From assembly GCF_042650885.1 (NCBI RefSeq), contig NZ_JBHSBU010000001.1, positions 2,356,001-2,420,000 of the forward strand: 64,000 nt of DNA, in the 5' to 3' direction. The notes beneath the pieces are model-generated. The model was not told where the DNA came from, searched no databases, and saw only the letters and a list, made by a program, of their open reading frames with translations. This stretch comes from Chitinimonas_A lacunae. GTDB lineage: Bacteria; Pseudomonadota; Gammaproteobacteria; Burkholderiales; Chitinimonadaceae. Below are positions 8,895 through 17,535 of this stretch, piece after piece. The translations under genes and the position numbers were made by a program. Position 1 is the first letter of the stretch; each line of letters opens with the position of its first letter.

Positions 8895-10340
8895 ATGACA
8901 CGCACCCTCTCCCTCCTTGCGCTAGCCTTGTTGCTGGTACAGTCGCCCGGCGCGGTCGAATTGCCTGATCTGGGCGACTCGTCGCAAGCTGGGCTGCCTC
9001 CCCACGAAGAACGCAAGATCGCCGAAATGACGGCGCGCGAGCTGCGTCGCTCAGGCGAGGTGATCGACGATATCGAGGTCACCGATTTTCTGTCCCGGCT
9101 TGGCTATAAGCTCGTGTCCCACAGCCAGGACAGTCGGGTGCCGTTCCGCTTCTATCCGCTGCTCTCTCCCGAAATCAATGCCTGGGCCGTGCCAGGCGGT
9201 GTGATCGGCATCAATAGCGGCCTGGTCCTGCTGACCCAGCACGAATCCGAACTCGCTGCAGTGCTGAGCCATGAAATCGCCCACGTCACCCAGCACCACT
9301 ATGCCCGGCTGCTCGAATCGCAAAAAGGCAACAGTTTCATGACGCTGGGTGCGCTGGCGGTGGCGATCCTGGCTTCGCGCAGCAATAGCGAGGCGCTGCC
9401 GGCTTCGTTGATCGCCTCGCAAAATGCCATGATCCAGCGCTATCTCGATTTCTCGCGCGACTTCGAGCGCGAGGCCGACCGGGTCGGTATCGATACGCTA
9501 CAGCGGGCCGGCTACGACAGCCGCGCCATGCCCACCTTCTTTGACCGGATGCAGCGCCATTACCGCAATGTCGATAATGGCGCTTTCGCTTTTCTGCGCA
9601 CCCACCCGGTGACGGCCGAGCGGCTGTCCGACAGCCAGGCCCGCGCCGAAAAACAGCCCTACCGCCTGCTGCCCGACAGTCCCGACTATCTGTTTACCCG
9701 GGAAAAGCTGCGCGGCCTGCAGATGGGCGGCCCCGCTGCACTCAACTACTACAGCGGCACCACGGCCGAGCGCAAATACGCCGATGCGGCGGCCCAGTCC
9801 TATGGCTATGCCCACGCGCTGTTTCTGATCGGTCGCTATGACGAAGCCTGGAACCGCCTGGCCGAGGCACGTCGTCGCCATGGTCGCGATCATCCGATGC
9901 TGGCCGGGCTTGCCGCGCGGATCCGGCTTGAGCAGGGCCGCTTTGCCGATGCGCGGACCCTGCTTGGCGAGAGCCGCAACCGCTTTCCCTCGGCGCCCGG
10001 GCTGCTGCATGGCGAGATCGACCTGTTGCTGCGCCAGGGCGAGACCGCCGAAGCAGTGGCCCTGATCGAACGCACCCAGCAGGAACGGCGTGGCGACGCC
10101 TTGCTGTACAAGCGGCTGGCCGAAGCCCATACCCAACGCAGTCAACCCTTGCAGGCCCACAAAGCGATGGCCGAGTACTACGCCGCCATCGACGAGACCG
10201 GGGCCGCCATCGAACAGTTGCGGATTGCCCTACGCAGCAGCAGCGATTTCTACCAGACGGCGGCGCTTGAAGCCCGCATCAAAGAATTACGTGCTCAGCA
10301 GGACCCGGAGCAGCGCAAAAAAACGCAAGCTGGCCAATAA
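8895..10340 (+). CDS. bepA: BepA/YfgC-like periplasmic M48 metalloprotease with TPR domain
   Basis: 481 residues with a signal peptide (about 1-20). The zinc-protease motif HEIAH is at residues 126-130, with the third ligand in the later FEREADRVG segment. The C-terminal half is helical and repeat-like (SYGYAHALFLIGRYDEAW, GLAARIRLEQGRFADA), typical of TPRs. BepA degrades or assists stalled outer-membrane beta-barrel proteins at the BAM complex; the same role is inferred. The next gene, 36 nt downstream, encodes a predicted barrel protein and may be co-transcribed. Confidence 0.9.
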   Translation: MTRTLSLLALALLLVQSPGAVELPDLGDSSQAGLPPHEERKIAEMTARELRRSGEVIDDIEVTDFLSRLGYKLVSHSQDSRVPFRFYPLLSPEINAWAVPGGVIGINSGLVLLTQHESELAAVLSHEIAHVTQHHYARLLESQKGNSFMTLGALAVAILASRSNSEALPASLIASQNAMIQRYLDFSRDFEREADRVGIDTLQRAGYDSRAMPTFFDRMQRHYRNVDNGAFAFLRTHPVTAERLSDSQARAEKQPYRLLPDSPDYLFTREKLRGLQMGGPAALNYYSGTTAERKYADAAAQSYGYAHALFLIGRYDEAWNRLAEARRRHGRDHPMLAGLAARIRLEQGRFADARTLLGESRNRFPSAPGLLHGEIDLLLRQGETAEAVALIERTQQERRGDALLYKRLAEAHTQRSQPLQAHKAMAEYYAAIDETGAAIEQLRIALRSSSDFYQTAALEARIKELRAQQDPEQRKKTQAGQ

Positions 10341-10376
10341 TCAAAGCTCACTGGATCGTCCCGTCAGGAGCCCGCC

Positions 10377-11144
10377 ATGAATCGAGTCCGCATCGCCCTG
10401 GCCCTTGCCGCCGCCGGCCTCGCTCAGGCGGCGGGCCTGCCGCCTACCGACCCCGGCCGGGTCGAACTGCCGGAGAGCCGTTTACCGATCAGCTTCGATT
10501 ACCAGGCCGCCGACTGGAACTTCGACGCCTATCTGGCCCGCCAACGCGAACGCAGCGCGCTCGACGGGCAGGGAGCGGGGCCGGGCTATCTGCTGCTGCG
10601 CGGCCGACCGATCCGTCTGCCCGGGCCGCCTCCCGGCAATAAGGTCCGCAACTCGGCTGCCGGCTGGGACAGCCTCCATCTCGGCCTGACCCGCAGTTGG
10701 CTATTGGGCGAGGGCGACGATGCGCCGATGCTCGATCTGCGCAGCGGCCTGCGGCTCAGTCCTGCCGACGACGAACGCAGCCTGCTGCCCGGTCGGCCCG
10801 ACTGGTCGCTATCGGCCACCTTGAGCCGTGGCTTTGGCTATTTCAATACCGGTATCACCGCCGGCCGCAGTTGGCTCGGTCGCCGTGGCAGCCTCGCCGG
10901 GCGCGATGTCTGGTTCGGTGATCTGTATCTGGGTTTCCAGGCCGGTGACAGCGCCAGCGTCGGCCTTGACTATGCCTATACCCAGGCAGGCCCGCTTGGC
11001 GGCGATACGGTGCGCAGTCTCAATCTCCTGGCCAATTTCCGGCTCGACCGAGACTGGCGCCTATCGCTCAATGCCAGCCGCGATCTGTCGAGCAACGACC
11101 CCGGCATCGATCTCAGCGCCAGCGTGCGCTATCAGTTCCGCTGA
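10377..11144 (+). CDS. Hypothetical secreted protein, predicted outer-membrane beta-barrel
   Basis: 255 residues of unknown family. A signal peptide (MNRVRIALALAAAGLAQAAG) is followed by about 70 polar residues and then alternating hydrophobic/polar strands (WSLSATLSRGFGYFNTGITA, LNLLANFRLDRDWRLSLNAS) ending in SVRYQFR. Strand periodicity and the aromatic end suggest an outer-membrane barrel of roughly 8-12 strands; this is inference. AGGAG lies 8 nt before the ATG. Closeness to bepA, a barrel-quality-control protease gene, fits an envelope role. Confidence 0.6.
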   Translation: MNRVRIALALAAAGLAQAAGLPPTDPGRVELPESRLPISFDYQAADWNFDAYLARQRERSALDGQGAGPGYLLLRGRPIRLPGPPPGNKVRNSAAGWDSLHLGLTRSWLLGEGDDAPMLDLRSGLRLSPADDERSLLPGRPDWSLSATLSRGFGYFNTGITAGRSWLGRRGSLAGRDVWFGDLYLGFQAGDSASVGLDYAYTQAGPLGGDTVRSLNLLANFRLDRDWRLSLNASRDLSSNDPGIDLSASVRYQFR

Positions 11145-11154
11145 GTCTTAATAT

Positions 11155-11212
11155 TTTATTTATTTAATAAACCCAGCACTGAGATTTGCAATCTTATTGC
11201 ATAATATTTTCC
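11155..11212 (+). repeat. AT-rich dispersed repeat, copy A
   Basis: 58 bp running from TTTATTT to TTTTCC, starting 10 nt after the barrel-gene stop codon. It shares TTGCA(T/G)AATATTTTCCA with the copy at 25229-25285 and has the same end-to-end length. Internally TGCAAT-CTT-ATTGCA can fold into a hairpin. Confidence 0.6.
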
Positions 11213-11312
11213 ATTCGGACACTTGGCTACGGATCGAATAACATGCTCCGGCCACGGCTCGGGCTGTTGGCCTGTGCTGTGCTCGATCCTATCCATTTTC
11301 CGAGGAGAAACC

Positions 11313-11810
11313 ATGCGTTCCCTGTTCGCCGCCCTGCTGCTTGGCCTGGCACTGCCCGCCTTTGCTGCCGATGCTGCCGATCTGCGTGCCCCGCTGGAAA
11401 GCGGCAAACCCAGTCCGTTCAATGAAGAGGCCGATGCCAAGGCAGATATCCGCAATGCCCTGGTCGCCGCACAGAAGGAAGGCAAGAAGGTCATGCTGGT
11501 GTTCGGCGCCAACTGGTGCCCCTACTGCCGTGGCCTGGTGCGCGACTTCGATCAGGGTGAAACGGCCAAGGTGGTGGCCAGCCATTACCAGGTGGTCAAG
11601 GTCAATCTGGGCCGGCGCGACCGCAACCAGGATCTGGCCGAGGTCTACGGCAATCCGCAGGCCAAGGGGATTCCGGCCATGGTGATCCTCAATAGCGACG
11701 GCAGCGTGCAGACCAAACTCGACGGGATGGAACTGAGCAATATCCGCGTCAAGGGACTCGACGCGGTGACCTCGATGTTGAAGGAGCAAGCCGGCAAGAA
11801 GGCTTCGTAA
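11313..11810 (+). CDS. Periplasmic thioredoxin-family protein (CPYC)
   Basis: 165 residues. A signal peptide (about 1-19) precedes a thioredoxin fold with redox motif Cys69-Pro-Tyr-Cys72 in GANWCPYCRG and a cis-proline segment GIPAMVILNSDG. Likely a periplasmic thiol-disulfide oxidoreductase; the partner is unknown. Start chosen at 11313 because GAGGAGA lies 7 nt upstream; upstream in-frame ATG codons would destroy the signal peptide. Confidence 0.85.
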   Translation: MRSLFAALLLGLALPAFAADAADLRAPLESGKPSPFNEEADAKADIRNALVAAQKEGKKVMLVFGANWCPYCRGLVRDFDQGETAKVVASHYQVVKVNLGRRDRNQDLAEVYGNPQAKGIPAMVILNSDGSVQTKLDGMELSNIRVKGLDAVTSMLKEQAGKKAS

Positions 11811-11822
11811 GCGGCAGGACGT

Positions 11823-11856
11823 AAAAAAACCGGCGGTATCTACCGCCGGTTTTTTA
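11823..11856. terminator. Bidirectional terminator
   Basis: A perfect inverted repeat with stem CCGGCGGTA, minimal loop, A7 on the left and T6 on the right. It can end both the thioredoxin gene (+) and pckG (-), which converge here. Confidence 0.92.
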
Positions 11857-11871
11857 TTGCAGGGCCTGACT

Positions 11872-13722
11872 TCAGGCCGGCACGGTGCCAAGCAGACGCT
11901 CGCCCAGCGCCTCGCGCTCTCGTTCGAGCGCTTCGGGCAGACGGCTCTTCAGCTTGTCGAACAACTGGCCGTGTTCATGGAGTTCCTTCTCCCACACCGC
12001 CTGGTCAAGCGAGGTGAGCTGGGCATAAACCTCGGGCGTGACACGCTCGAGACCGCGCCAGTCGAGGTCGGCATAGGACGGCATATAGCCAAGCGGGCCT
12101 TCCACGGCACCGGCCTGGTTCTCGCAGCGGCGCACGATCCATTCAAGCACCCGCATGTTTTCGCCAAAGCCCGGCCAGATGAATTTGCCGTTTTCGTCAA
12201 CGCGGAACCAGTTGACGCCGAAGATGCGCGGCCGCTGCGACTGGGCATGGCCGAGCTGGAGCCAATGGCGGAAGTAGTCGCCCATGTGGTAGCCGCAGAA
12301 CGGCACCATGGCAAACGGGTCGCGCCGGGTTTCGCCGGTCTTGCCCATGGCGGCGGCAGTGGTTTCCGAGCCCATGGTGGCGGCCATATACACGCCGGCA
12401 TTCCAGTCACGCGCTTCGAACACCAGCGGCACGGCATGGCTGCGGCGACCACCGAAGATAAAGGCCGAGATCGGCACGCCGGCCGGCTCGTTCCAGTCGC
12501 GGTCAAGCGAAGGGCACTGGGTGGCCGGGGCGGTGAAGCGGGCATTGGGATGCGCCGCCTTGCGGCCGCAATCGGGTGTCCAGTCCTGACCTTGCCAGTC
12601 GATCAGATGGGCCGGGGCTTCCTTGGTCATGCCTTCCCACCAGACATCGCCATCATCGGTGAGCGCGACATTGGTGAAAATGCAGTTTTCCTTGAGCGTG
12701 GCCATCGCATTGGGATTGGACTGCTCGGACGTGCCAGGCGCCACCCCGAAATAGCCGGCTTCGGGGTTGATCGCGTAGAGCCGGCCATCGGCGCCCGGTT
12801 TGATCCAGGCGATATCGTCGCCGATGGTGGTGACCTTCCAGCCCCGATGGCTGGTCGGCGGAATCAACATGGCGAAGTTGGTCTTGCCGCAGGCCGACGG
12901 GAAGGCTGCCGCGACATAGTGCTTGCGGCCTTCGGGCGACTCGACGCCCAGGATCAGCATATGTTCGGCCAGCCAGCCCTGGTCGCGGCCCATGGTCGAG
13001 GCGATCCGCAGCGCAAAGCACTTCTTGCCGAGCAGAGCGTTGCCGCCGTAGCCCGAGCCATAGGACCAGATTTCGCGCGTGGCGGGGAAATGGACGATGT
13101 ATTTGGTATTGGGGTTGCACGGCCAGGCCACATCCTGCTGGCCTTCGGCGAGCGGCATGCCGACGGTGTGGACGCACGGCACGAAATCGCCGTCGCTGCC
13201 CAGCACATCGAATACGGCACGGCCCATCCGGGTCATGGTGCGCATCGATACGGCCACATAGGGCGAATCGCTCAATTCGATGCCGATATGGGCGATCGGG
13301 CTGCCGAGCGGCCCCATGCTGAACGGCACCACATACATGGTGCGGCCCTTCATGCAGCCCTGGAACAGGCCGTCGAGCGTCTGACGCATCTCGGCCGGGT
13401 CGGTCCAGTTATTGGTCGGGCCGGCGTCTTCGGGATCGTCGCTACAGATAAAGGTACGGTCTTCGACCCGGGCGACGTCGGAGGCGTCGGAGCGGGCCAG
13501 GAAGCTGTTGGGGCGTTTTGCGGGATTGAGGCGGAGCAGGGTGCCGCGCTCGACCATCTGGCGGCACAGTGCGTCGTATTCGGCCTCGGAGCCATCGCAC
13601 CAGTAGATGGCGTCGGGCTGGCAGAGGGCAACCATGCGGCGCACCCAGGCTATCAGGCCCTCGTGCTTAACGTAGTCGGGGGCGGTGAATTCGGCAGGGG
13701 GTGCCGAGACGGCCGTCAGCAT
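11872..13722 (-). CDS. pckG: Phosphoenolpyruvate carboxykinase (GTP)
   Basis: 616 residues, the normal length for the GTP-dependent class. Converts oxaloacetate and GTP to PEP and CO2 in gluconeogenesis. The GTP-class P-loop FPSACGKTNFAM lies near residue 285, and the conserved YGGNALLGKKC, the metal-binding GDDIAWIKPG and the EMNGTSEQ-equivalent GTSEQSNPNA region are present. Start set at 13722 (MLTAVSAPPAEF), with GGAG 9 nt upstream; the longer reading frame adds 46 unlikely residues. Confidence 0.96.
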   Translation of the reverse strand: MLTAVSAPPAEFTAPDYVKHEGLIAWVRRMVALCQPDAIYWCDGSEAEYDALCRQMVERGTLLRLNPAKRPNSFLARSDASDVARVEDRTFICSDDPEDAGPTNNWTDPAEMRQTLDGLFQGCMKGRTMYVVPFSMGPLGSPIAHIGIELSDSPYVAVSMRTMTRMGRAVFDVLGSDGDFVPCVHTVGMPLAEGQQDVAWPCNPNTKYIVHFPATREIWSYGSGYGGNALLGKKCFALRIASTMGRDQGWLAEHMLILGVESPEGRKHYVAAAFPSACGKTNFAMLIPPTSHRGWKVTTIGDDIAWIKPGADGRLYAINPEAGYFGVAPGTSEQSNPNAMATLKENCIFTNVALTDDGDVWWEGMTKEAPAHLIDWQGQDWTPDCGRKAAHPNARFTAPATQCPSLDRDWNEPAGVPISAFIFGGRRSHAVPLVFEARDWNAGVYMAATMGSETTAAAMGKTGETRRDPFAMVPFCGYHMGDYFRHWLQLGHAQSQRPRIFGVNWFRVDENGKFIWPGFGENMRVLEWIVRRCENQAGAVEGPLGYMPSYADLDWRGLERVTPEVYAQLTSLDQAVWEKELHEHGQLFDKLKSRLPEALEREREALGERLLGTVPA

Positions 13723-14070
13723 AGCGAATCTCCAACTGGAACATAGGCGGTTGTCCCAGGGCTGACGAACGACAGCACTCGGAGAACCGGCCATGCCTCC
13801 ACAGAAACCGGCACGCCGCCAGCAATGGCGGGCGGCGTGCGATGTAGTCGAATGGCGCAATATTACACGGCCTCGACTGCTTATGCCGCTGAAATTTTCC
13901 TACAGGATCTACATATCCCTGCATTTATCCACGCATATTCAGATACTTGCCCCACCGAGCCCAGACAATCGCCCGGCAAAGTCACTATGGCTCGGCCGGC
14001 TTTTTCGTAGTACCTCCGCCACGACTAGATTCTCCCGCTCGGTACAGGCCTTGCTTGGGCTTGGCCGATT
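13723..14070. other. Divergent intergenic region, 348 nt
   Basis: Lies between pckG (-) and the 14071 gene (+), so it must hold promoters for both. Several AT-rich stretches occur near 13880-13950, but I could not settle on a single promoter. No ORF with a ribosome binding site was seen. Confidence 0.4.
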
Positions 14071-14805
14071 ATGGAGCCTGCCTTCTCCCTTCCCCTGCCC
14101 AGCAGCCCTGACGCCGCACCCAGCGATGGTTTCGAAGCCATGCTGGCGCTGGCCTTGAGTGAGGCTGCCGAGGGCGATCCGGCCCTGGAGCCGGGTCCGG
14201 CCGATTTCGGTCTATGGGGCACCCTGCCCGATGGCCAGGGCCGGCTCGATCTCGATGAAGTCGCCGCCCAGCTCCAGGCCAGTCTGCCGCCGCTTTGCCG
14301 CAATCTCGGCAACGCTTGCCGCCTGGGCGGCGTGGCGCTCGATCCTCCTCTGCGGCTGAGTGCCCCGGCCGGCCGGATAGATTGTGGCCAGGATGCACGC
14401 GGCCCCCTAGTCCAGACTCTGCTGACACGACGCACTGCACTACAGCGCCAGATCGTCCGTCTGCTTGCTGGCTACGCGCTGGTACGCGGCGCCGCCACCC
14501 TGACCGCCCATCAACGCGCGCTGGCCCGACTGGGGCCGGCACGGCTGGCCCAGGCAGTGGCCAGCCATCCTGAATTCCACCTGACTCCACCCCTGGCGCT
14601 GTCGTGCCGGCAGGACCATATCGCCATCGAAGAGGCACGCGGCTTGAGCTGGCGCCAGCTTTGTCTGGCCGATGCGCTGGCGCAGGAATTGATCGGCCTG
14701 GGCCTCGAGCGTCCCGCTGCCGTACCGGTGGCGGGGCTGCCGGTCAGTGAAGCCTTCGACCCGCTACGCTCCCGCCTCGACCAGGCACGTCGCAGTCAAC
14801 GCTAG
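14071..14805 (+). CDS. Hypothetical protein
   Basis: 244 residues, not recognised. No signal peptide or membrane helix; rich in Ala, Leu, Arg, Gln and Asp with helical segments (TRRTALQRQIVRLLAGYALV, ALARLGPARLAQAVASH). The C-terminal third has acidic/aromatic motifs (EEARGLSWRQLCLADALAQE). Base composition matches neighbouring genes. It has its own terminator downstream and is convergent with folB. No ribosome binding site was obvious upstream of the ATG. Probably cytoplasmic; the function cannot be inferred. Confidence 0.6.
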   Translation: MEPAFSLPLPSSPDAAPSDGFEAMLALALSEAAEGDPALEPGPADFGLWGTLPDGQGRLDLDEVAAQLQASLPPLCRNLGNACRLGGVALDPPLRLSAPAGRIDCGQDARGPLVQTLLTRRTALQRQIVRLLAGYALVRGAATLTAHQRALARLGPARLAQAVASHPEFHLTPPLALSCRQDHIAIEEARGLSWRQLCLADALAQELIGLGLERPAAVPVAGLPVSEAFDPLRSRLDQARRSQR

Positions 14806-14851
14806 CCCATATAAAAATTTCCAAATGAAAATTTCCAAAACACCTAAAAGC

Positions 14852-14887
14852 AAAAGCCCGTCTTGAACGGGCTTTTCCTATTTTTTT
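14852..14887. terminator. Terminator between the 14071 gene and folB
   Basis: 10-bp perfect stem (14852-14861 with 14867-14876), with A-rich left and T-rich right flanks (CTTTTCCTATTTTTTT). Works for the + gene and plausibly for folB on the minus strand. Confidence 0.85.
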
Positions 14888-14906
14888 CTGATAGGCGGAG
14901 ATCGGT

Positions 14907-15266
14907 TCAACCGCCGCGATGGCCGCGCTCCACGGTGACGCCAACCCGGCCGACCTCGTGCAGAATGCCGAGCTTGGTCACCGATACCTTGATCCACGGT
15001 GCGCCAAAAGCACCCATGATGTCCTGGGCCAGATGCTCGGCCAGCGCTTCGAGCAGCAGGAAATGCTGTTCGGCCAGTTCGGCGCGCAGCCGATCGACGA
15101 CCTTGGCGTAATCGATGGTATCGACCAGTTGGTCGGAGTGGCAGGCGCGCGGGCTGGGGATGCCGATCTCCAGGTCCACCTCGACCACCTGAGGCGCGAC
15201 CCGCTCCCAGTCGTAAACCCCGATCAAGGTCTTGGCCTTGACGCCGTGCAGATAAATGATGTCCAT
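14907..15266 (-). CDS. folB: Dihydroneopterin aldolase
   Basis: 119 residues. Cleaves 7,8-dihydroneopterin to 6-hydroxymethyl-dihydropterin and glycolaldehyde in folate synthesis. The family start IIYLHGVKAKTLIGVYDWER and the TIDYAKVVDRL motif are present, as is the C-terminal SVTKLGILHEVGRVGVTVER. Start at 15266 gives the standard length; an upstream in-frame ATG would add 35 residues of leader sequence. Divergent from plsY across about 100 nt that must carry both promoters, an arrangement common in proteobacteria. Confidence 0.93.
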   Translation of the reverse strand: MDIIYLHGVKAKTLIGVYDWERVAPQVVEVDLEIGIPSPRACHSDQLVDTIDYAKVVDRLRAELAEQHFLLLEALAEHLAQDIMGAFGAPWIKVSVTKLGILHEVGRVGVTVERGHRGG

Positions 15267-15370
15267 AGCTGTCGCATACGCCGGCTGACGTAGGCCGGGG
15301 TCTGCCTTAGAATCCGAAGCCTGCGATTGTAACAAGAGCGTGTGCCGCCGGCACCCGCCAAGGAGAAGCA

Positions 15371-15985
15371 ATGCTGCCCCCCTTGCTCGTATTGGCCGCC
15401 TACCTGCTAGGTTCGTTGAGTTTTGCCGTGATCGTCAGCCGCACCATGGGTCTGGCTGATCCGCGCGACTATGGTTCGGGCAATCCCGGCGCGACCAATG
15501 TGCTGCGCTCGGGACGCAAGCTCGCGGCCCTGCTGACCCTGGTGGGCGACGCCCTCAAAGGCGTGGTGGCGGTGGCGGTCGCCCGTCTGCTGAATCTTGA
15601 GGAACCGTGGCTGGCCGCCGTCGCCATCGCCGTCACGGTCGGTCATATGTGGCCGGTGTTCTTTTCCTTTGTCGGCGGCAAGGGCGTGGCCACTGCCGCT
15701 GGGGTGCTGCTGACGCTCGATTGGCGGGTCGGCCTGATTGCGCTGGGAGTGTGGCTGCTGATGGCGGCGCTGTTCCGTATCTCCTCGCTGGCCGCCCTGA
15801 CTGCCGCAGTCGCCGCGCCAATCGCCTGCTGGTGGCTGTTGCCGGGTCATCCGGCCCTGTTCGGTGCCGTGCTGGCGATCGCCGCCCTGCTGTTGCAGCG
15901 GCATAAACAGAATCTGCTCAATCTGATCGCCGGCCGCGAAAGCAAGATCGGCGAGAAAGCCAAGACGGCTGGCGAAGAAGGGTAA
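15371..15985 (+). CDS. plsY: Acyl-phosphate glycerol-3-phosphate acyltransferase PlsY
   Basis: 204 residues, integral inner-membrane enzyme that transfers an acyl group from acyl-phosphate to glycerol-3-phosphate, the first step of phospholipid synthesis. The family motifs are present: SGNPGATNVLRSG, the VGHMWPVFFSFVGGKGVAT motif and RHKQNLLNLIAG near the end. About five hydrophobic helices are visible. AAGGAGAA lies just before the ATG. Confidence 0.95.
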   Translation: MLPPLLVLAAYLLGSLSFAVIVSRTMGLADPRDYGSGNPGATNVLRSGRKLAALLTLVGDALKGVVAVAVARLLNLEEPWLAAVAIAVTVGHMWPVFFSFVGGKGVATAAGVLLTLDWRVGLIALGVWLLMAALFRISSLAALTAAVAAPIACWWLLPGHPALFGAVLAIAALLLQRHKQNLLNLIAGRESKIGEKAKTAGEEG

Positions 15986-16013
15986 AACGTCGGCCGATCC
16001 GAAAACCCTGGCT

Positions 16014-16057
16014 GGGCGGTTTTCCGGACCGTCCGGGCTGGACGCCAGGAAAACGCC
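16014..16057. repeat. Inverted repeat after plsY
   Basis: GGCGGTTTTCC and GGAAAACGCC flank a TCCGGAC-CGTCCGG palindrome. It resembles the head of the GC-rich repeat that follows immediately, and it may also act as the plsY 3' structure. Confidence 0.4.
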
Positions 16058-16058
16058 T

Positions 16059-16157
16059 GTAAAGCATTTCCGAAAAACTCGGCGTCAGCGGGTCCGGACA
16101 CCCCGCATCAGGTTCAGACCGATCAAGCGAACGCCGATTCAAGGGGAAATGCCCTGA
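16059..16157 (+). repeat. GC-rich inverted-end repeat, copy 1
   Basis: About 99 bp from AAGCATTTCC to GGGGAAATGCCC, so the ends are inverted copies. The internal GGCGTCAGCGGGTCCGGAC matches the copy at 62971-63084 (GGCGTCGGCGTATCCGGAC) and the partial copies near 19088 and 25093. The distal part GCCGATTCAAGGGGAAATGCCC also matches the 63 kb copy. No ORF inside. Confidence 0.55.
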
Positions 16158-16163
16158 TCAGTT

Positions 16164-16200
16164 AATCAATAAGGGAGAGTCACGCTCTCCCTTATTGATT
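16164..16200. terminator. 16-bp hairpin overlapping the ferredoxin stop codon
   Basis: Perfect 16-bp inverted repeat (16164-16179 with 16185-16200, loop TCACG). On the minus strand it contains the ferredoxin TAA stop (16192-16194). There is no T-run after the stem, so it may be an RNA-stabilising 3' end rather than a classical terminator. Confidence 0.6.
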
Positions 16201-16455
16201 TCCGTTGTCCGCCGCGACCGCCTCGACCACGGCTGGCAAGGCTTCTTCGCTCATTCCATAGAAAAACCGTCCGCCGACCAGTCGCAGATTGGGCCCCAGC
16301 TCGCAGCGGCCAAGACAGGTCGAGCGCATCACCTGTGCCGCGACGCCGCGTTCGGCCAGCAGGCGCTCCAGCGCCTCGGCCAGCCCTTCGCCGCAGACGC
16401 CGCAACTACGGTGGCTTTTGCCCCGTCGTTTGACGCATACCATCACGGTTTTCAT
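16192..16455 (-). CDS. Thioredoxin-like (2Fe-2S) ferredoxin
   Basis: 87 residues. Cysteine pattern SCGVCGEGL...STCLGRCELGPN is that of the thioredoxin-fold 2Fe-2S ferredoxins related to NuoE, with C-x(2)-C and C-x(3)-C arms. Likely a small cytoplasmic electron carrier. The expected cluster ligands are present. No strong ribosome binding site is seen before the ATG at 16455. The stop codon lies inside a 16-bp hairpin. The partner is unknown. Confidence 0.8.
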   Translation of the reverse strand: MKTVMVCVKRRGKSHRSCGVCGEGLAEALERLLAERGVAAQVMRSTCLGRCELGPNLRLVGGRFFYGMSEEALPAVVEAVAADNGNQ

Positions 16456-16528
16456 TGGAACGATTCTACGCCGTCACCATGATGGGAAAAGGCGCTACGG
16501 AGAATTCTGTAGCGCCTTGGCAATATCA

Positions 16529-16585
16529 ATTATATTTCTATATATACCCAGATATATCTAGCAGATTATTTGCAGATAATTTTAC
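16529..16585 (+). repeat. AT-rich dispersed repeat, copy B
   Basis: 57 bp immediately 3' of the class D beta-lactamase gene (-), whose stop codon abuts its end. Shares TATATCTAGCA with copy E (ATCTAGCA) and ATTTGCAGA with copy C; ATTAT-TTGCAG-ATAAT can form a hairpin. Confidence 0.6.
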
Positions 16586-17388
16586 TATTTGCCCTTCTTC
16601 TCTACCGTGCCGCCCAGCAAGCCAAGCTGGGCCAGACAGGCGCGCGCCACCGCCAGTCGCTTGGGTAGATCCTCCGTCTTGCTGATGTCGGCATTGAGGG
16701 CAAAGCCATAGACACGGCCGTTTTGCTCGACCCAGCCGGCCCACCAGCCGACTTCGCCCGACCAGCCGGTCTTGGCGAACAGGCCGTAGTTCGGCTCGCG
16801 GTCAATCTGGATGATCTCGCGCACGGCCTTGACCGTGCCGGTCGAAAACGGCAGTTCGAAGCGGCCGAGTCGCGTGGTGAAATTCGCCTGTTCGAGTGCC
16901 GAGATCTTCAGCGGGCCGTCGAGCCAGAAACGGTCGATCTGCTGGCCGATATCGGCGTTGCCGTAAGCGATCCGAGTCACCCATTGCTGCATCCGTGCCT
17001 GCCCAATGCGGCGGGCCACGTTCTGATAGATAGGCACATTGGACATTTTCATCGCCTCGCGCAGATTCATATCGCGCTCCCATTCGGGCAGCTTGAACGT
17101 GACGTTGGCGCCGGCATAGGGCAGCACTTCATCCACACTTTTCACCGCCCCGGTTTCCAGTGCGATCAGGCTGTTGGGAATCTTGTAGGTGGAAGCCGGC
17201 ACAAAGCGCTCCTTGGCGCGTACCGGGTCGGACACGGTATAGCGGTCGCTCTCTGCTTCGTAGAGCACAAACACGCCCTCGATGCCGGCGGCGCGGAAAT
17301 GTCGGTTCAGCGAAGTCTCGACGCGGGTTTCGGCAGCCTGGCAAGCACCGATCAGCAGAACGCCCAGCAAGGCACGCAGCAATGACAT
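16585..17388 (-). CDS. Class D (OXA-type) beta-lactamase
   Basis: 267 residues. Serine hydrolase of beta-lactams, exported to the periplasm. All class D signatures are intact: S66-T-Y-K69 with the carboxylatable lysine, S116-N-V118, Y142-G-N144 and K206-T-G208, plus the QIDRFWLDGPLKIS region. A signal peptide of about 19 residues (with a Cys at 16, so lipidation is possible but the lipobox is poor) precedes the domain. Start at 17388 has GGAG 9 nt upstream. No transposon or integron genes flank it, so it looks like a resident chromosomal gene. The substrate range is unknown. Confidence 0.92.
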   Translation of the reverse strand: MSLLRALLGVLLIGACQAAETRVETSLNRHFRAAGIEGVFVLYEAESDRYTVSDPVRAKERFVPASTYKIPNSLIALETGAVKSVDEVLPYAGANVTFKLPEWERDMNLREAMKMSNVPIYQNVARRIGQARMQQWVTRIAYGNADIGQQIDRFWLDGPLKISALEQANFTTRLGRFELPFSTGTVKAVREIIQIDREPNYGLFAKTGWSGEVGWWAGWVEQNGRVYGFALNADISKTEDLPKRLAVARACLAQLGLLGGTVEKKGK

Positions 17389-17535
17389 GGCAAAAACTCC
17401 AGTGGTTGAAGACGGCGCCAATGCTAGGGCGGGTCCACGGTCCCGGACAGCCGGGCAGCTGCCTCGCCGGTCGCGGCTGTAACCCCTGTCACGCTATTTC
17501 TGCCAGGCGTCATTGGCAGGCACAATCGCGGTCGC

